The notes under the pieces are model-generated. The model made no database searches, had not been told where the DNA came from, and saw only the letters and a list, made by a program, of their open reading frames with translations. DNA of 43,772 nt from Oscillospiraceae bacterium (lineage in GTDB: Bacteria > Bacillota > Clostridia > Oscillospirales > Acutalibacteraceae): contig JAITDE010000100.1 in the NCBI GenBank assembly GCA_031282735.1, forward strand, positions 1 to 43,772, written 5' to 3'. Of the stretch, positions 1-8,528 are shown piece after piece (the stretch's first letter is position 1; each line of letters opens with the position of its first letter). The position numbers and the translations under genes are program-made.

Positions 1-2
1 GC

Positions 3-869
3 GAAGCGACAAACTTGTTGCTTGACAACGTCGTTTTGGATGAACTTGTCGCGCCAGATGATAATTATTATTACGCAATTGATGTTCGCTTGGAAGCCAG
101 CAATTTGACGGAAAGTTATTTGCTGTATTCTGGAGAGAAAAAGGCGACGCTTGAGGGCGAAAAAATCATTAAAGATGCGGTGGACGCGGCGAAACCGAAG
201 CCCGTTGTAAAAGTCGCTGACCACGTTGAAATTGTCGACGCGCGGGATTACATCATCGGTACTGACAAGACAGGCGACGACGCGGAGTGGATGGCCATTG
301 CCAGACAAGTTCTAAACGGTGAGGAGTATTACCTGATTGTTCGCCGTGAGGTGGTGGGAAACTTCGCATTCGATGATGACACGAATAACTACACCGAAAG
401 CACTCTCAAAACAGAAATGGATGCTTGGTGGGTCGGATTCAGTGGTGCTTTAAAAACCTATACAGTAGCCCACAACGCGCTTGAGCGGCTTGGAACAGAC
501 TTTAGGCATGTTGAGCCTTATACAGGCCTTAGTGCGCCCGACGCAGATAGCGGATTCAAAGGTGCCTTCCCGCTGAGCGTGGATGAAGCGGCTGAATACA
601 TGAGTCGAGCTTACCACGACGACACCGGTCCTTTCCAATATAACACCAGTGATGGAACAACGAGCGGATCTCCGTTGACAGCATATACCAACTGGGAAAC
701 TTTGACGGATGAAGAATCTAGAGGTTCGTGGCTTCGTTCGCCGTCGTTGTTCTCGTCCGTTCAGACGTCCGCTCTTTATGTTTCTGCTTTTATTGACGCC
801 CAGTATATCGATAACGACAGTTTTGGCGCCCGCCCCGCTTTGTGGGTGCGTGCAGACATTTTTGCTTAA
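3..869 (+). CDS. DUF6273-like domain protein, 5'-truncated by window
   Basis: The frame is open to the left edge of the window, so the TTG at position 15 in the ORF track is probably not the real start and the gene begins upstream. The visible ~285 residues end in a domain with Trp-rich motifs (GSWLRSPSLF near residue 235 and FGARPALWVR at the end). This 'WLRSP ... RPALW' pattern is what I know from DUF6273 domains, found at the C-terminus of secreted or surface Firmicute proteins, often near sulfatase-modifying/lectin-like folds. No catalytic motif is visible. The part before residue 75 may be the end of another domain or a linker; the N-terminus and any signal peptide lie outside the window. 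The gene is convergent with feoB and shares a terminator with it. Confidence 0.6.
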   Translation, partial: EATNLLLDNVVLDELVAPDDNYYYAIDVRLEASNLTESYLLYSGEKKATLEGEKIIKDAVDAAKPKPVVKVADHVEIVDARDYIIGTDKTGDDAEWMAIARQVLNGEEYYLIVRREVVGNFAFDDDTNNYTESTLKTEMDAWWVGFSGALKTYTVAHNALERLGTDFRHVEPYTGLSAPDADSGFKGAFPLSVDEAAEYMSRAYHDDTGPFQYNTSDGTTSGSPLTAYTNWETLTDEESRGSWLRSPSLFSSVQTSALYVSAFIDAQYIDNDSFGARPALWVRADIFA

Positions 870-900
870 ACAAACGACATTTTTTCTGACTTGAATAAAA

Positions 901-932
901 CACCAGCCCGTGAAAAATCTCACGGGCTGGTG
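901..932. terminator. Bidirectional rho-independent terminator between the DUF6273-like gene and feoB
   Basis: A perfect 13-bp inverted repeat, CACCAGCCCGTGA / TCACGGGCTGGTG, with a 6-nt loop. It is flanked by A-rich sequence on the left and GCTGTTTTG on the right, so it can terminate both convergent transcripts. Confidence 0.85.
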
Positions 933-951
933 CTGTTTTGTGGGGCTTTTT

Positions 952-2934
952 TCAGGAAAAGCAGATGCGCAAGAACGTTCCAACCTGATAAATCAGGAGC
1001 GCGGCGGCGTAAGCGAACAGGCATTGGTAGGCAATGCAGAAAAGCGCGTTGCGAAGTTTGCCCATTTCGCGGCGCATGGCTTGCATGGCGGCGACGCAAG
1101 GTGCGCAGAGCAGGTTGAAAATCAAAAAAGCATATCCGCCAATCGCATCGCACTGCGCCGTCAGCGCGTGATAACCGCTTGCCCGCGATGTGAATCCAAA
1201 CAAAATCGCGAGCGTGGATACGGCGTTTTCTTTGGCGACGAAAGCGGTCAGCGTTGCGGCCACCATTTGCCATGTGAATCCCAACGGCGCGAACAGAAAA
1301 ACAAGCTTTGAGGCGATTGCCGCCAATATGCTTTCGTCGGGGAATACCGCCGTGCGAAACCCGTTTTTATCCAAGGCGTAGTTTGAAAGAAACCACACGG
1401 CGATCGCGCTCAAAAAAATGACGCTGGCGGCGCGTGACAAAAACGACGCCGTGTGCCGCCAAACGTCGCGTATTACATTCATTGGGCTCGGCAGATGATA
1501 CGGTGGTATTTCGAGCAGAAAACTGCGGTTTTTTTTCCCGAAGACGCGCAGTTTTTGCAGCAGAAGCGACGAAACGCAAACGCTTGCGATACCAATCAAG
1601 TATACGCTTGCCGCAACCCACCATTTGCCGCCGAAAAAAACGCCCGCAATCAGCGCAATCACAGGGATTTTTGCGCCGCAAGGCAAAAATGTGCATGTCA
1701 AAATTGTCGTGCGCCGCGCCGCCGCGCTTTCGATGGTTCGCGTGGCGATCACCCCCGGCACGCCGCAACCTGTCGAGAGCAAAAACGGCACGAACGACTG
1801 CCCTGTCAGACCAATCCGCACAAAAAAACCATCCAACAAGAACGCAATCCGCGCAAGATAGCCTGTCGACTCCAAAATACTCAGGCAAAAAAACAACAGC
1901 ATCATTTGCGGCACAAATCCAACCACCGTGCCAACGCCGCGCAAAACGCCGTCGATCACCAACGAAATCACCCAAGAACGGACGTTGAGTACGTGCAACA
2001 GCGCAAGCGCGACGCTTGGCAGGCTCGGGATCACCTTGCCAAATACCATCATCCCATCGCCGAACAAACCATCCGTCAGCAGTGCGGAAAGCGACGCGCC
2101 GACCGTCGATACGGAGAAAATATAGACAAGACTCATGATCGCCGCAAAAAGCGGGAGCGCAAAAACACGATGCGTCAAGATTGCGTCGACGGTGTGCGAC
2201 GGTGTACGCGATTCGCTTTTTTTGTAGCCCGTTTTGAGCAGACGTTCAATCTGCGCGTAACGCTGCGCCACAAGAATTGCCGCCGCCTCGTCGTCGTTTT
2301 TGAATTCGATCGCGGCGATTTTTTCGTTGATCAATCGCGTGCGCGGATAGCCGCTGTCGCCGTTGAATGTTTTGATTGCGATCAAGCGGTCGTTGGATAT
2401 TTCAGCCAAAACCGCTTCCACTTCGTCCGAAAAGCGCAAAGGATTGGGCAGCTTTTTGTTCGGCGATACCATTTCACGAATCAGTTCGCCGAAACCAATC
2501 CCTTTGGTTGCCGAAACGCCGACCGCGGGTGCGCCGAAAGCGTTGGAAAGCGCCTGCAAATTGAGATAATCGCCGCGCTTGCGGATTGTGTCGATCATGT
2601 TGACCGCAATCACGACGGGCACACGTAGTTCCAGCAGCTGCGTCGTCAAATAGAGATTGCGCTGCAAGTTTGTGCCGTCCACAATGTTCAAAATCGCGTC
2701 GATTTTCAAATCGGAAATGGCATCGCGGGCAAGGCGTTCCTCAGGCGAGTAGGGCGAGAGGGCATAAATCCCGGGGAGGTCGAATATCGTCACGCGATCG
2801 CGTCCCAAAAGTTTGCCCGCCGTAACTTCAACCGTAATGCCGGGAAAATTCCCGACGTTCTCACGCGCTCCCGTCAGGGCGTTGAAAAGGCTTGTTTTGC
2901 CGCAGTTTGGATTTCCGACAAGTGCAATGCGCAA
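952..2934 (-). CDS. feoB: Ferrous iron transporter FeoB
   Basis: FeoB imports Fe2+ across the cytoplasmic membrane, driven or gated by its N-terminal G domain. The protein shows G1 GNPNCGKT (residues 7-14), G3 DLPG (about 52-55), G4 NMID, and then many hydrophobic segments with the two Gate/nucleoside-recognition regions typical of the family. The track starts at GTG 2943. I prefer TTG 2934, because it yields the family-typical start M-R-I-A-L-V-G-N and is preceded by GGGGTGA at good spacing. Length is then 660 residues, normal for Firmicute FeoB. The C-terminus has a CAPC motif. No feoA or feoC lies next to it, so FeoA must be elsewhere or absent. A hairpin overlaps the start region (separate entry). 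Confidence 0.95.
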   Translation of the reverse strand: MRIALVGNPNCGKTSLFNALTGARENVGNFPGITVEVTAGKLLGRDRVTIFDLPGIYALSPYSPEERLARDAISDLKIDAILNIVDGTNLQRNLYLTTQLLELRVPVVIAVNMIDTIRKRGDYLNLQALSNAFGAPAVGVSATKGIGFGELIREMVSPNKKLPNPLRFSDEVEAVLAEISNDRLIAIKTFNGDSGYPRTRLINEKIAAIEFKNDDEAAAILVAQRYAQIERLLKTGYKKSESRTPSHTVDAILTHRVFALPLFAAIMSLVYIFSVSTVGASLSALLTDGLFGDGMMVFGKVIPSLPSVALALLHVLNVRSWVISLVIDGVLRGVGTVVGFVPQMMLLFFCLSILESTGYLARIAFLLDGFFVRIGLTGQSFVPFLLSTGCGVPGVIATRTIESAAARRTTILTCTFLPCGAKIPVIALIAGVFFGGKWWVAASVYLIGIASVCVSSLLLQKLRVFGKKNRSFLLEIPPYHLPSPMNVIRDVWRHTASFLSRAASVIFLSAIAVWFLSNYALDKNGFRTAVFPDESILAAIASKLVFLFAPLGFTWQMVAATLTAFVAKENAVSTLAILFGFTSRASGYHALTAQCDAIGGYAFLIFNLLCAPCVAAMQAMRREMGKLRNALFCIAYQCLFAYAAALLIYQVGTFLRICFS

Positions 2935-2976
2935 AAAAATCACCCCGCACAGCCTATGCGCGGGATGGCTTTTTTA
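2932..2976. promoter_or_regulatory. Hairpin overlapping the feoB translation start
   Basis: An 8-bp stem (plus strand CCCGCACA 2944-2951 / TGCGCGGG 2957-2964, 5-nt loop) is followed in the feoB direction by GTGA and seven T, and in the other direction by ATGGC and six T. Read in the feoB sense it resembles an intrinsic terminator whose U-tract contains the TTG start and whose 3' arm forms part of the Shine-Dalgarno. It could act in attenuation or in start-site occlusion; this is inference. Confidence 0.4.
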
Positions 2977-3023
2977 TACTATTCTCAATAGCACGATAAA
3001 AATGCAACTGGTTTTTGTATTGC

Positions 3024-3076
3024 CGCGCGAAGCGGGAAAAAGTCTTTTTGCTTACTTTTTCTTCAGAAAAAGTAAG
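3024..3076 (-). repeat. Dispersed intergenic repeat, copy 1
   Basis: On the minus strand this reads as a 12-bp A/T hairpin (CTTACTTTTTCT / AGAAAAAGTAAG, 2-nt loop) followed by CAAAAAGACTTTTTCCC and CGCTTCGCGCG. It is almost identical over about 53 bp to the copy at 38175. It begins directly after the stop codon of the coat-like gene and may serve as its terminator. Confidence 0.75.
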
Positions 3077-3700
3077 TCAGTCTTGCGTTTCGCTTGCGGG
3101 GCTATCAATCACCGGCGCGGGTGGATTGTGCATGTAATGCGGCTGCGGCAAATGCTCCGGAATGGGCGGATTGACTTCTAAAATGGGGTTGTAATAAGGC
3201 AATGTGCGCGGCTTTTCGATAAAATCGGAAGCCTGGGAGCTGTATGCGCACGACGCCGTCGCCGAAGCCGGCTGTGCCGCCGCGAATCCGCTTGCCTCCG
3301 CGCCCGCCGCACCCGTACACGCCTCCGCCCACCAGCACGGCGGGGGAACTGGAATACATTGACCGTCGGGTGACATCAAAACCCATGGTGGCCGTGCGCA
3401 ACACGAAGCCGGCGGCATTTGCCTCCAACCGCACGCGCCGCCGTTCGGCACACAGCAACCCAGACCAAATCCGTCCATTCCGTATGCGCAACCCGTGTCG
3501 AACGGATGATTGTTGTTATTGTTGTTGTTATTATTGCTCACAACAATACTTCCGCCCGGACCGAAGCCGACATAGCTTTGCCCATAATGAGGACCATAAG
3601 GTAAAAAAGGATAACGCGCGTAAGACGCACGGGTAGCCGTTCCCGTTTCCGCCGCACCGGTCTCGCCCGGATCGCAGCAATCACAACCGCAACAAAACAT
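3077..3700 (-). CDS. Cys/Gly/Pro/Asn-rich low-complexity protein, possible spore coat component
   Basis: I do not recognise a family. The protein (207 aa from the preferred start) opens with a dense cysteine cluster (FCCGCDCC), has aromatic/Gly segments, a run of nine Asn at about residue 60, further CC and CW pairs, and a Pro-rich tail. No transmembrane helix or signal peptide is visible. Start: the track uses an upstream codon at 3733, but ATG 3700 has GGGAGGT about 9 nt upstream and is preferred. Composition of this kind is common in clostridial spore coat or exosporium proteins. A sequence resembling a sigma-K promoter lies upstream (separate entry). Function is inference only. Confidence 0.6.
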   Translation of the reverse strand: MFCCGCDCCDPGETGAAETGTATRASYARYPFLPYGPHYGQSYVGFGPGGSIVVSNNNNNNNNNHPFDTGCAYGMDGFGLGCCVPNGGACGWRQMPPASCCARPPWVLMSPDGQCIPVPPPCWWAEACTGAAGAEASGFAAAQPASATASCAYSSQASDFIEKPRTLPYYNPILEVNPPIPEHLPQPHYMHNPPAPVIDSPASETQD

Positions 3701-3751
3701 TATGTATATACCTCCCATGTCTTTTGCCCGCAAAATACAATCAATTTAGGA

Positions 3752-3779
3752 TATTATATGCGTGCGCGGAACAAGAGGT
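3752..3779 (-). promoter_or_regulatory. Candidate sigma-K-type promoter for the coat-like gene
   Basis: On the minus strand the sequence is AC-N17-CATATAATA, which fits the sigma-K pattern AC-N16/17-CATAnnnTA. No good TTGACA-like -35 sits at 17 bp from the TATAAT contained in it. Short degenerate motifs such as this occur by chance, so confidence is low. Confidence 0.3.
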
Positions 3780-3802
3780 GAAACGCGAATTTGTCGGTCA
3801 AA

Positions 3803-5257
3803 TCAAGCCTTCCGGCTCCGTTCGGCGGTGTTTGCGTGATATGTCTCAACATTGATTTTCGTTTTCTTCCATTTGCCCGAAGCCAGATAGACGATATCAA
3901 TCAACATCGAAACACCGGTGGCGATCGGCGCGGCGAATCCCATGCCCATGATGCCCATTTGCAAAACTTTGCCTAAAATCCACGCGGCGGGAACGCGCAC
4001 CACAAGCGAACTGATCAATCCGACCACAAGCGAAAACTTCGTGTGCCCCGCCGCCATCGCAAGCCCTGTAATGTTGAACACAAACGCGACAAACAAATAA
4101 TCATAACTAATCGAACGGATATAAACGACGCTTTGATCCACACAAGCGAGCGCGACTTCGGGGTCAAGCCCCGCGCTTTCATCGCCCAAAAAGAAGCGAA
4201 CGATTGGTTGCGCGAACGTTTGCACGAGCACGAACATCACCACCGTTATCGCGATCGCAATGCCGATCCCCGTGATTGTGGTGCTGAACGCGCGCTTGGG
4301 TTTGCTCGCGCCCAAGTTCTGCCCCGCCATGGAAGCAACCGCCGACTGCATGGCAAAGGTGGGTAGAATCGCGACGGAATTGACTTTTCCCGCAACACTT
4401 AGCGCGGTCGTGCCAATCATCCCCGCAATGGAGTTCGCAACGCCTGTGAGCACCATGAACGACAGCGAAACGGCCGTTGTGCCGATGGATGTCGGCAAAC
4501 CGATGGTGACCAAGCTCTTTGCCGTCGCACGGTCGATGCGGAATGATTTGAGACGGAAATCGAAAACAAAATTCTTTTTGCGCAAAAAGATAACCGACAT
4601 CACAAAACTGACACCCTGCGAGATCACCGTCGCCCACGCCGCCCCTGCCGCGCCCATATCAAGCGGTCCGCAAGCGACATAGTCCAGCACAATATTAAGC
4701 ACCGCCGCAATACCCACGAACAGCAAGGGGTGTTTGGAATCCCCCATACCGCGCAAAATCGCGCTCACGGCATTGTATCCAAAAATAAAGAACAACCCAA
4801 CGGTGCATACCTGCACATATTTGAGTGTTTCGTCATAGGCAAGCTCGTCGGACAAAAGCTTTAAAATATGGGGGTTTGCAATGAGCATGACGACTGTCAT
4901 CACCAACGCCGCCACACCGTAAAGTGTGAAGATTGTGCCGATGGTTTTTCTGAGCGCGTCCTGTTTTCCCGCACCGACAAGCTGGGCAATCAGCACCGTG
5001 CCGCCCACCGCCAAACCCGCAATAAGGTTGATCATCAGGATTGTCACTTGCCCGCCCACACCCACGGCGGAAGCTCCCACCGCGCCGTTAAAACGTCCGA
5101 CAAAAAACATATCCGCCATATTGTAAAGTGCCTGCAAAAAATTCGATGCCAAAAACGGCAACGAAAACAACACAAGATGTTTTGCAACACTTCCCTGTGT
5201 GAGGTCTTTTTGGAATTTGCTCAAACAATTTTTCTCACTTTCTTCAACTTTCTTCAT
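3803..5257 (-). CDS. MATE family multidrug/metabolite efflux transporter
   Basis: A membrane protein of 484 aa with about twelve hydrophobic segments in two related halves, the length and layout of MATE (multi-antimicrobial extrusion) antiporters. The first half carries LFSLPFLASNFLQALYNMAD followed by MFFVGR, the second SFMVLTGVANSIAGMIG, both typical MATE helix patterns. MATE proteins export cationic drugs or metabolites using Na+ or H+ gradients; the substrate cannot be read here. It lies 67 nt downstream of the U32 gene on the same strand, with a repeat element in the gap, and may be co-transcribed. The start ATG 5257 has only a weak AAAGAGA ribosome binding site. Confidence 0.93.
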   Translation of the reverse strand: MKKVEESEKNCLSKFQKDLTQGSVAKHLVLFSLPFLASNFLQALYNMADMFFVGRFNGAVGASAVGVGGQVTILMINLIAGLAVGGTVLIAQLVGAGKQDALRKTIGTIFTLYGVAALVMTVVMLIANPHILKLLSDELAYDETLKYVQVCTVGLFFIFGYNAVSAILRGMGDSKHPLLFVGIAAVLNIVLDYVACGPLDMGAAGAAWATVISQGVSFVMSVIFLRKKNFVFDFRLKSFRIDRATAKSLVTIGLPTSIGTTAVSLSFMVLTGVANSIAGMIGTTALSVAGKVNSVAILPTFAMQSAVASMAGQNLGASKPKRAFSTTITGIGIAIAITVVMFVLVQTFAQPIVRFFLGDESAGLDPEVALACVDQSVVYIRSISYDYLFVAFVFNITGLAMAAGHTKFSLVVGLISSLVVRVPAAWILGKVLQMGIMGMGFAAPIATGVSMLIDIVYLASGKWKKTKINVETYHANTAERSRKA

Positions 5258-5263
5258 TTGTCT

Positions 5264-5311
5264 CTTTCTTTTTCAAAAAAAGAAGCAAAAGAACTTTGCC
5301 GCTTCACGCGG
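5264..5311 (+). repeat. Dispersed intergenic repeat, variant copy
   Basis: An A/T hairpin (CTTTCTTTTTC / AAAAAAAGAAG) followed by CAAAAGAACTTTGC and CGCTTCACGCGG. It shares layout and much sequence with the copy at 26452 and more distantly with copies at 3024 and 38175. It fills the gap between the U32 stop and the MATE start. Confidence 0.65.
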
Positions 5312-5324
5312 TAACACGGATTCG

Positions 5325-7088
5325 CTAAAGCTTCCCCCGCGTAAATTCCCCCGCGCATGGCTTGCAATCGGCATAATCCCGCAAAACCGCAGCGCATTGC
5401 GCACGCGATTCCGTCGTAAACGAAAACAGACGAATATCCATCTCGGGCAGTTTTTTATCCGCCAGCCATATCGGGCGCGAATTATACATCACCGCGCAAG
5501 CGCACTTGCAACGCACAGGAAATCGCACACCCTTGCGGTCTATGACCGCCCCATTGCCGCCGCATGCCTTGCAGCCAATCGCCGCGCGGACAGGGCAAAC
5601 GCGCATCAGCATCAACGCCATTCGACCGTAGATCACAGCCCCCGCCGGAATGACGCGCCGCATATCGCGCAATTGCGACGCCGTGCACTCGGGCGACACA
5701 ACCGCGCGTTCCGCGCCAAAATCGCGCAAAGCGCAAAGACTCTCGCTGTTGCAAACCTGAAGCCCCTCGCCGCCGACGGGAATTAACCCGCTTTCCCGCG
5801 CCAACGCGATGCCGTCCAGCGTGTGCGCCATCGCGCGACGTGCGCCGGCCTCTTTCGCGCGGCGCAATTGGGACAAAACCGCCGCGCCGCCGCCGAAAAT
5901 ACCTGCGGGGATCTCAACGTCAGCTTTCCAGCGCGCAATGTTTTTTTGCGGCGTATCGCAAGGCAAAAATATTTTTTGATTTTTTTCGAATGCAATACGC
6001 GGTATTTGCTCATGGCTCAAAAAGCGCAGCCAGATTTCTTTTTCGCTCGATGCCAATGCGGATATTTGCGTTTTTGTTTGCGCGATCGTGTCGATTTGCA
6101 CGGGCTGTGCCGCAATATTTTGCCGCCGATCACGCGAATATTCCATGTTTCGCAGTTTTTGCAAAAGCGCGGGCGGCATGGTATCTTTCGTGTCCCTGCG
6201 CCCAAACATATCCGAATCGCGTTTGTTCAAAAAATAACCTTGGGTGAAGCCGTCGCGGCTGAACGCTTGGCGTAATTCATCTTTTGTAACAGTCGGCGGT
6301 TTGCCGTCCAGCGCATGGCGGAACGCCGTCACAGCCGCCGCGGCATATTCGGGGCGTTTGCGGCGACCCTCAATTTTGAACGAAGCGATCCGATCAAGCG
6401 GCGGTTCTGTCACATAATCAATGAGGGAAAGATCCTTTAAACTGAGCGCGTAACTTGATGCGAACGCGCCGTTTACGCGCCACGGCAAGCGGCAGGGTTG
6501 GGCGCAACTGCCCTTGTTGCCGCTGCGATCGCCTAGAGCCGCGCTGAGCAAGCACTGCCCCGACACCGCCATGCAGTGTGCGCCGTACACGAATACTTCC
6601 AAATCAACGGGCGCATGATCCAGCAACGCCGCAATTTCTTCCCTTGTGCATTCGCGCGGCACAACCGCACGAACAACGCCCAACCCACACAGCAACGCCA
6701 TCCCCGCCGCCGTTTGCACGGAACACTGCGTGGAGGCATGAAGAGGCGTGTTCGGAAAACGTTCGTGCAATCGGCGCATCAGTCCCAAATCCTGCACGAT
6801 CAGCGCGTCCGCGCCAAAATCGATTGCCGTTTGCGCAAGCGCGATCGCTTGCGGCAATTCGCGGTCGGTCAGCATGGTGTTGAGCGTCAGATAGAGGCGT
6901 ACACCCTTGTTTTTGCACAGAGCAATGGCCTCCCGCAATTGGTCAGGCGAAAAATTCCGCGCACCCGTCCGCGCGTTGAACGCACTGCCGCCCAGATAAA
7001 CCGCATCCGCGCCGCACCGCAATGCCGCAAGCAGCATCGCGGCACTGCCTGCGGGTGCCAACAATTCGGGAATCACTTTATTTTTCAT
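5325..7088 (-). CDS. Peptidase U32 family protein (RlhA/TrhP-like, candidate RNA hydroxylation factor)
   Basis: A 587-aa protein opening with ELLAPAGS, then GADAVYLGG and the U32 signature region [15 protein letters not shown] ... GSCAQPCR (about residues 167-200), which holds the four conserved cysteines expected to bind an Fe-S cluster. The family was named as collagenase-like peptidases, but characterised members TrhP and RlhA act in prephenate-dependent hydroxylation of tRNA U34 and 23S rRNA, so a protease name should be used with caution. A second Cys-rich patch (CKACGG ... CKCAC) lies near the C-terminus, as in the longer DUF3656-type members. Its ATG lies inside the 3' end of pgk (11-nt overlap, ATGAAAAATAA), which implies translational coupling. 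Confidence 0.88.
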   Translation of the reverse strand: MKNKVIPELLAPAGSAAMLLAALRCGADAVYLGGSAFNARTGARNFSPDQLREAIALCKNKGVRLYLTLNTMLTDRELPQAIALAQTAIDFGADALIVQDLGLMRRLHERFPNTPLHASTQCSVQTAAGMALLCGLGVVRAVVPRECTREEIAALLDHAPVDLEVFVYGAHCMAVSGQCLLSAALGDRSGNKGSCAQPCRLPWRVNGAFASSYALSLKDLSLIDYVTEPPLDRIASFKIEGRRKRPEYAAAAVTAFRHALDGKPPTVTKDELRQAFSRDGFTQGYFLNKRDSDMFGRRDTKDTMPPALLQKLRNMEYSRDRRQNIAAQPVQIDTIAQTKTQISALASSEKEIWLRFLSHEQIPRIAFEKNQKIFLPCDTPQKNIARWKADVEIPAGIFGGGAAVLSQLRRAKEAGARRAMAHTLDGIALARESGLIPVGGEGLQVCNSESLCALRDFGAERAVVSPECTASQLRDMRRVIPAGAVIYGRMALMLMRVCPVRAAIGCKACGGNGAVIDRKGVRFPVRCKCACAVMYNSRPIWLADKKLPEMDIRLFSFTTESRAQCAAVLRDYADCKPCAGEFTRGKL

Positions 7089-8268
7089 TCAAAGCGGCGA
7101 TCCCAGGCAGTTCTTTGCCCTCCAAAAACTCCAGCGACGCGCCGCCGCCCGTGGAGATGTGCGACATTTTGGATGCAAAACCCAATTTTTGCACCGCCGC
7201 CGCTGAATCGCCGCCACCGATGATCGAGATAGCGTCGCTGTCGGCAACGGCTGTTGCAACGGCGATTGTGCCTGCCGCAAAGCGTTCCCATTCCGAAACG
7301 CCCATCGGTCCGTTCCAAATAATCGTGCCGCTGCCCTTGAGTGCCTCGGCAAACAACACGCGGGTTTTTTCGCCGATGTCAAGCCCCATCCAACCATCGG
7401 GGATTTGTGTGGAATCCACCGTTTTGGAGGGCGTTTGCGGGTCGAACGCTTCACCGACGACGGTGTCGACAGGCAGGAGGAATCGCACGCCTTTGTCCTT
7501 GGCTTTTTGCAGCATCTCCAGCGCCAAATCAAATTTATCCGGCTCACAGAGCGATGTGCCAACAGTGTGCCCCTGCGCCGCGAAAAACGTGTAAGCCATA
7601 CCGCCGCCGACAATTAGGGTGTCCACATTATCCAGCAAATTGCTGATGACACCGATTTTGTCAGAGACTTTCGCACCGCCCAAGATCGCGGCAAGTGGAC
7701 GCTTTGGCACTTCCAAAGCCGCGCCGAGGAACTCAATTTCTTTTTTGATCAAATAACCGCAAACGGCGGGGATATAATCCGCGACACCTGTCGTCGAGGC
7801 ATGGGCACGGTGCGCCGAACCAAACGCGTCATTCACAAAAACATCCGCCAGCGCGGCGAATTGCTGTGCAAGCGCGGGATCGTTCTTGGTCTCCCCTTTT
7901 TCAAAACGCACGTTTTCAAGCAGGAGCACTTCGCCGTCCCGCAATCCCGCGGCAAGCGATTGCGCACTTTCGCCGACCACGTCGGTCGCCATTTGGACCT
8001 CTTTGCCGAGCAGTTCGCTCAGGCGTTTTGCCACGGGCGCAAGCGAAAACGCGGGATCGGGCGCACCTTTCGGACGCCCTAAGTGCGAACAAAGGATGAC
8101 GCGCGCGCCATGCCGCAAAAGATATTCGATTGTGGGGAGCGAGGCGACAATACGTTTATCGCTGGTGATGGTTTCGCCGTTGAGCGGCACGTTGAAATCG
8201 CAGCGCACAAGCACACGTTTGCCCGCGACGGCAACGTCTTCCACGGTCTTTTTGTTGAGTACATTCAT
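7078..8268 (-). CDS. pgk: Phosphoglycerate kinase
   Basis: Glycolytic enzyme that converts 1,3-bisphosphoglycerate and ADP to 3-phosphoglycerate and ATP in the cytosol. The substrate-binding start [11 protein letters not shown], the SHLGRP motif, KVSDKIGVI and the C-terminal nucleotide loop [12 protein letters not shown] are all visible. The protein has 396 aa from ATG 8268, normal for bacterial Pgk. The ORF track start at 8286 adds six residues with no ribosome binding site; ATG 8268 has AAAGG upstream and gives the usual N-terminus. A clear promoter lies 35-60 nt upstream of the start. The gene is followed by the U32 gene with an 11-nt overlap and is not next to gap or tpiA (tpiA lies 29 kb away). 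Confidence 0.97.
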   Translation of the reverse strand: MNVLNKKTVEDVAVAGKRVLVRCDFNVPLNGETITSDKRIVASLPTIEYLLRHGARVILCSHLGRPKGAPDPAFSLAPVAKRLSELLGKEVQMATDVVGESAQSLAAGLRDGEVLLLENVRFEKGETKNDPALAQQFAALADVFVNDAFGSAHRAHASTTGVADYIPAVCGYLIKKEIEFLGAALEVPKRPLAAILGGAKVSDKIGVISNLLDNVDTLIVGGGMAYTFFAAQGHTVGTSLCEPDKFDLALEMLQKAKDKGVRFLLPVDTVVGEAFDPQTPSKTVDSTQIPDGWMGLDIGEKTRVLFAEALKGSGTIIWNGPMGVSEWERFAAGTIAVATAVADSDAISIIGGGDSAAAVQKLGFASKMSHISTGGGASLEFLEGKELPGIAALNEK

Positions 8269-8300
8269 TGCAAACAACCTTTCCATTTTAGAATACTTCT

Positions 8301-8329
8301 ATTTTAACGTAGAATGCCCTTTTTTGCAA
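8301..8329 (-). promoter_or_regulatory. Sigma-A promoter of pgk
   Basis: On the minus strand TTGCAA (8324-8329), 17-nt spacer, TAAAAT (8301-8306), about 33 nt before the pgk start. Confidence 0.7.
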
Positions 8330-8355
8330 GTAAAATTTTTGTGACGATCACGTTA

Positions 8356-8390
8356 TTGATCAAATAATCAAAAGTTTTCTGATTGATCAA
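8356..8390. promoter_or_regulatory. Paired TTGATCAA palindromes between divergent genes
   Basis: Two copies of the palindrome TTGATCAA (8356-8363 and 8383-8390), centres 27 bp apart, with a further ATCA/TGAT inverted pair between them. They lie between the pgk promoter and the promoter of the 602-aa gene. The layout suggests a binding site for a dimeric regulator; no regulator is identified. Confidence 0.35.
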
Positions 8391-8446
8391 CAGTTTTTTA
8401 CATGCCGGCACGCAAAAAAACATTTTCGCCAAAACATAAAAAATGG

Positions 8447-8475
8447 TTGACTTTTTTTTTTTTTTCTGGTAAAGT
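8447..8475 (+). promoter_or_regulatory. Promoter of the 602-aa gene with a T14 spacer tract
   Basis: TTGACT (8447-8452), 17-nt spacer, TAAAGT (8470-8475). The spacer is mostly an uninterrupted run of 14 T (8452-8465, counting the last T of the -35 box). Slippage in this run would change -35/-10 spacing. Confidence 0.55.
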
Positions 8476-8528
8476 TATATATGGTCACTTTGAGGTGATA
8501 CATTTGAGAGAAACGGGGGCGTAGCCAT

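Noticed and set aside
1453-2628. Long plus-strand ORF (391 aa) opposite feoB
   Set aside because: Shadow of feoB: no ribosome site, low-complexity Arg/His/Gln-rich translation, and feoB motifs on the other strand are unambiguous.
3505-3540. GTTATT-type trinucleotide run as a microsatellite or array
   Set aside because: It encodes the nine-Asn run of the coat-like protein; too short to treat as a separate repeat feature.
8503-8523. Six-codon TTG leader peptide frame before the 602-aa gene (GAGGTG upstream)
   Set aside because: Too short to support, no attenuator follows, and no relevant codon pattern is seen.
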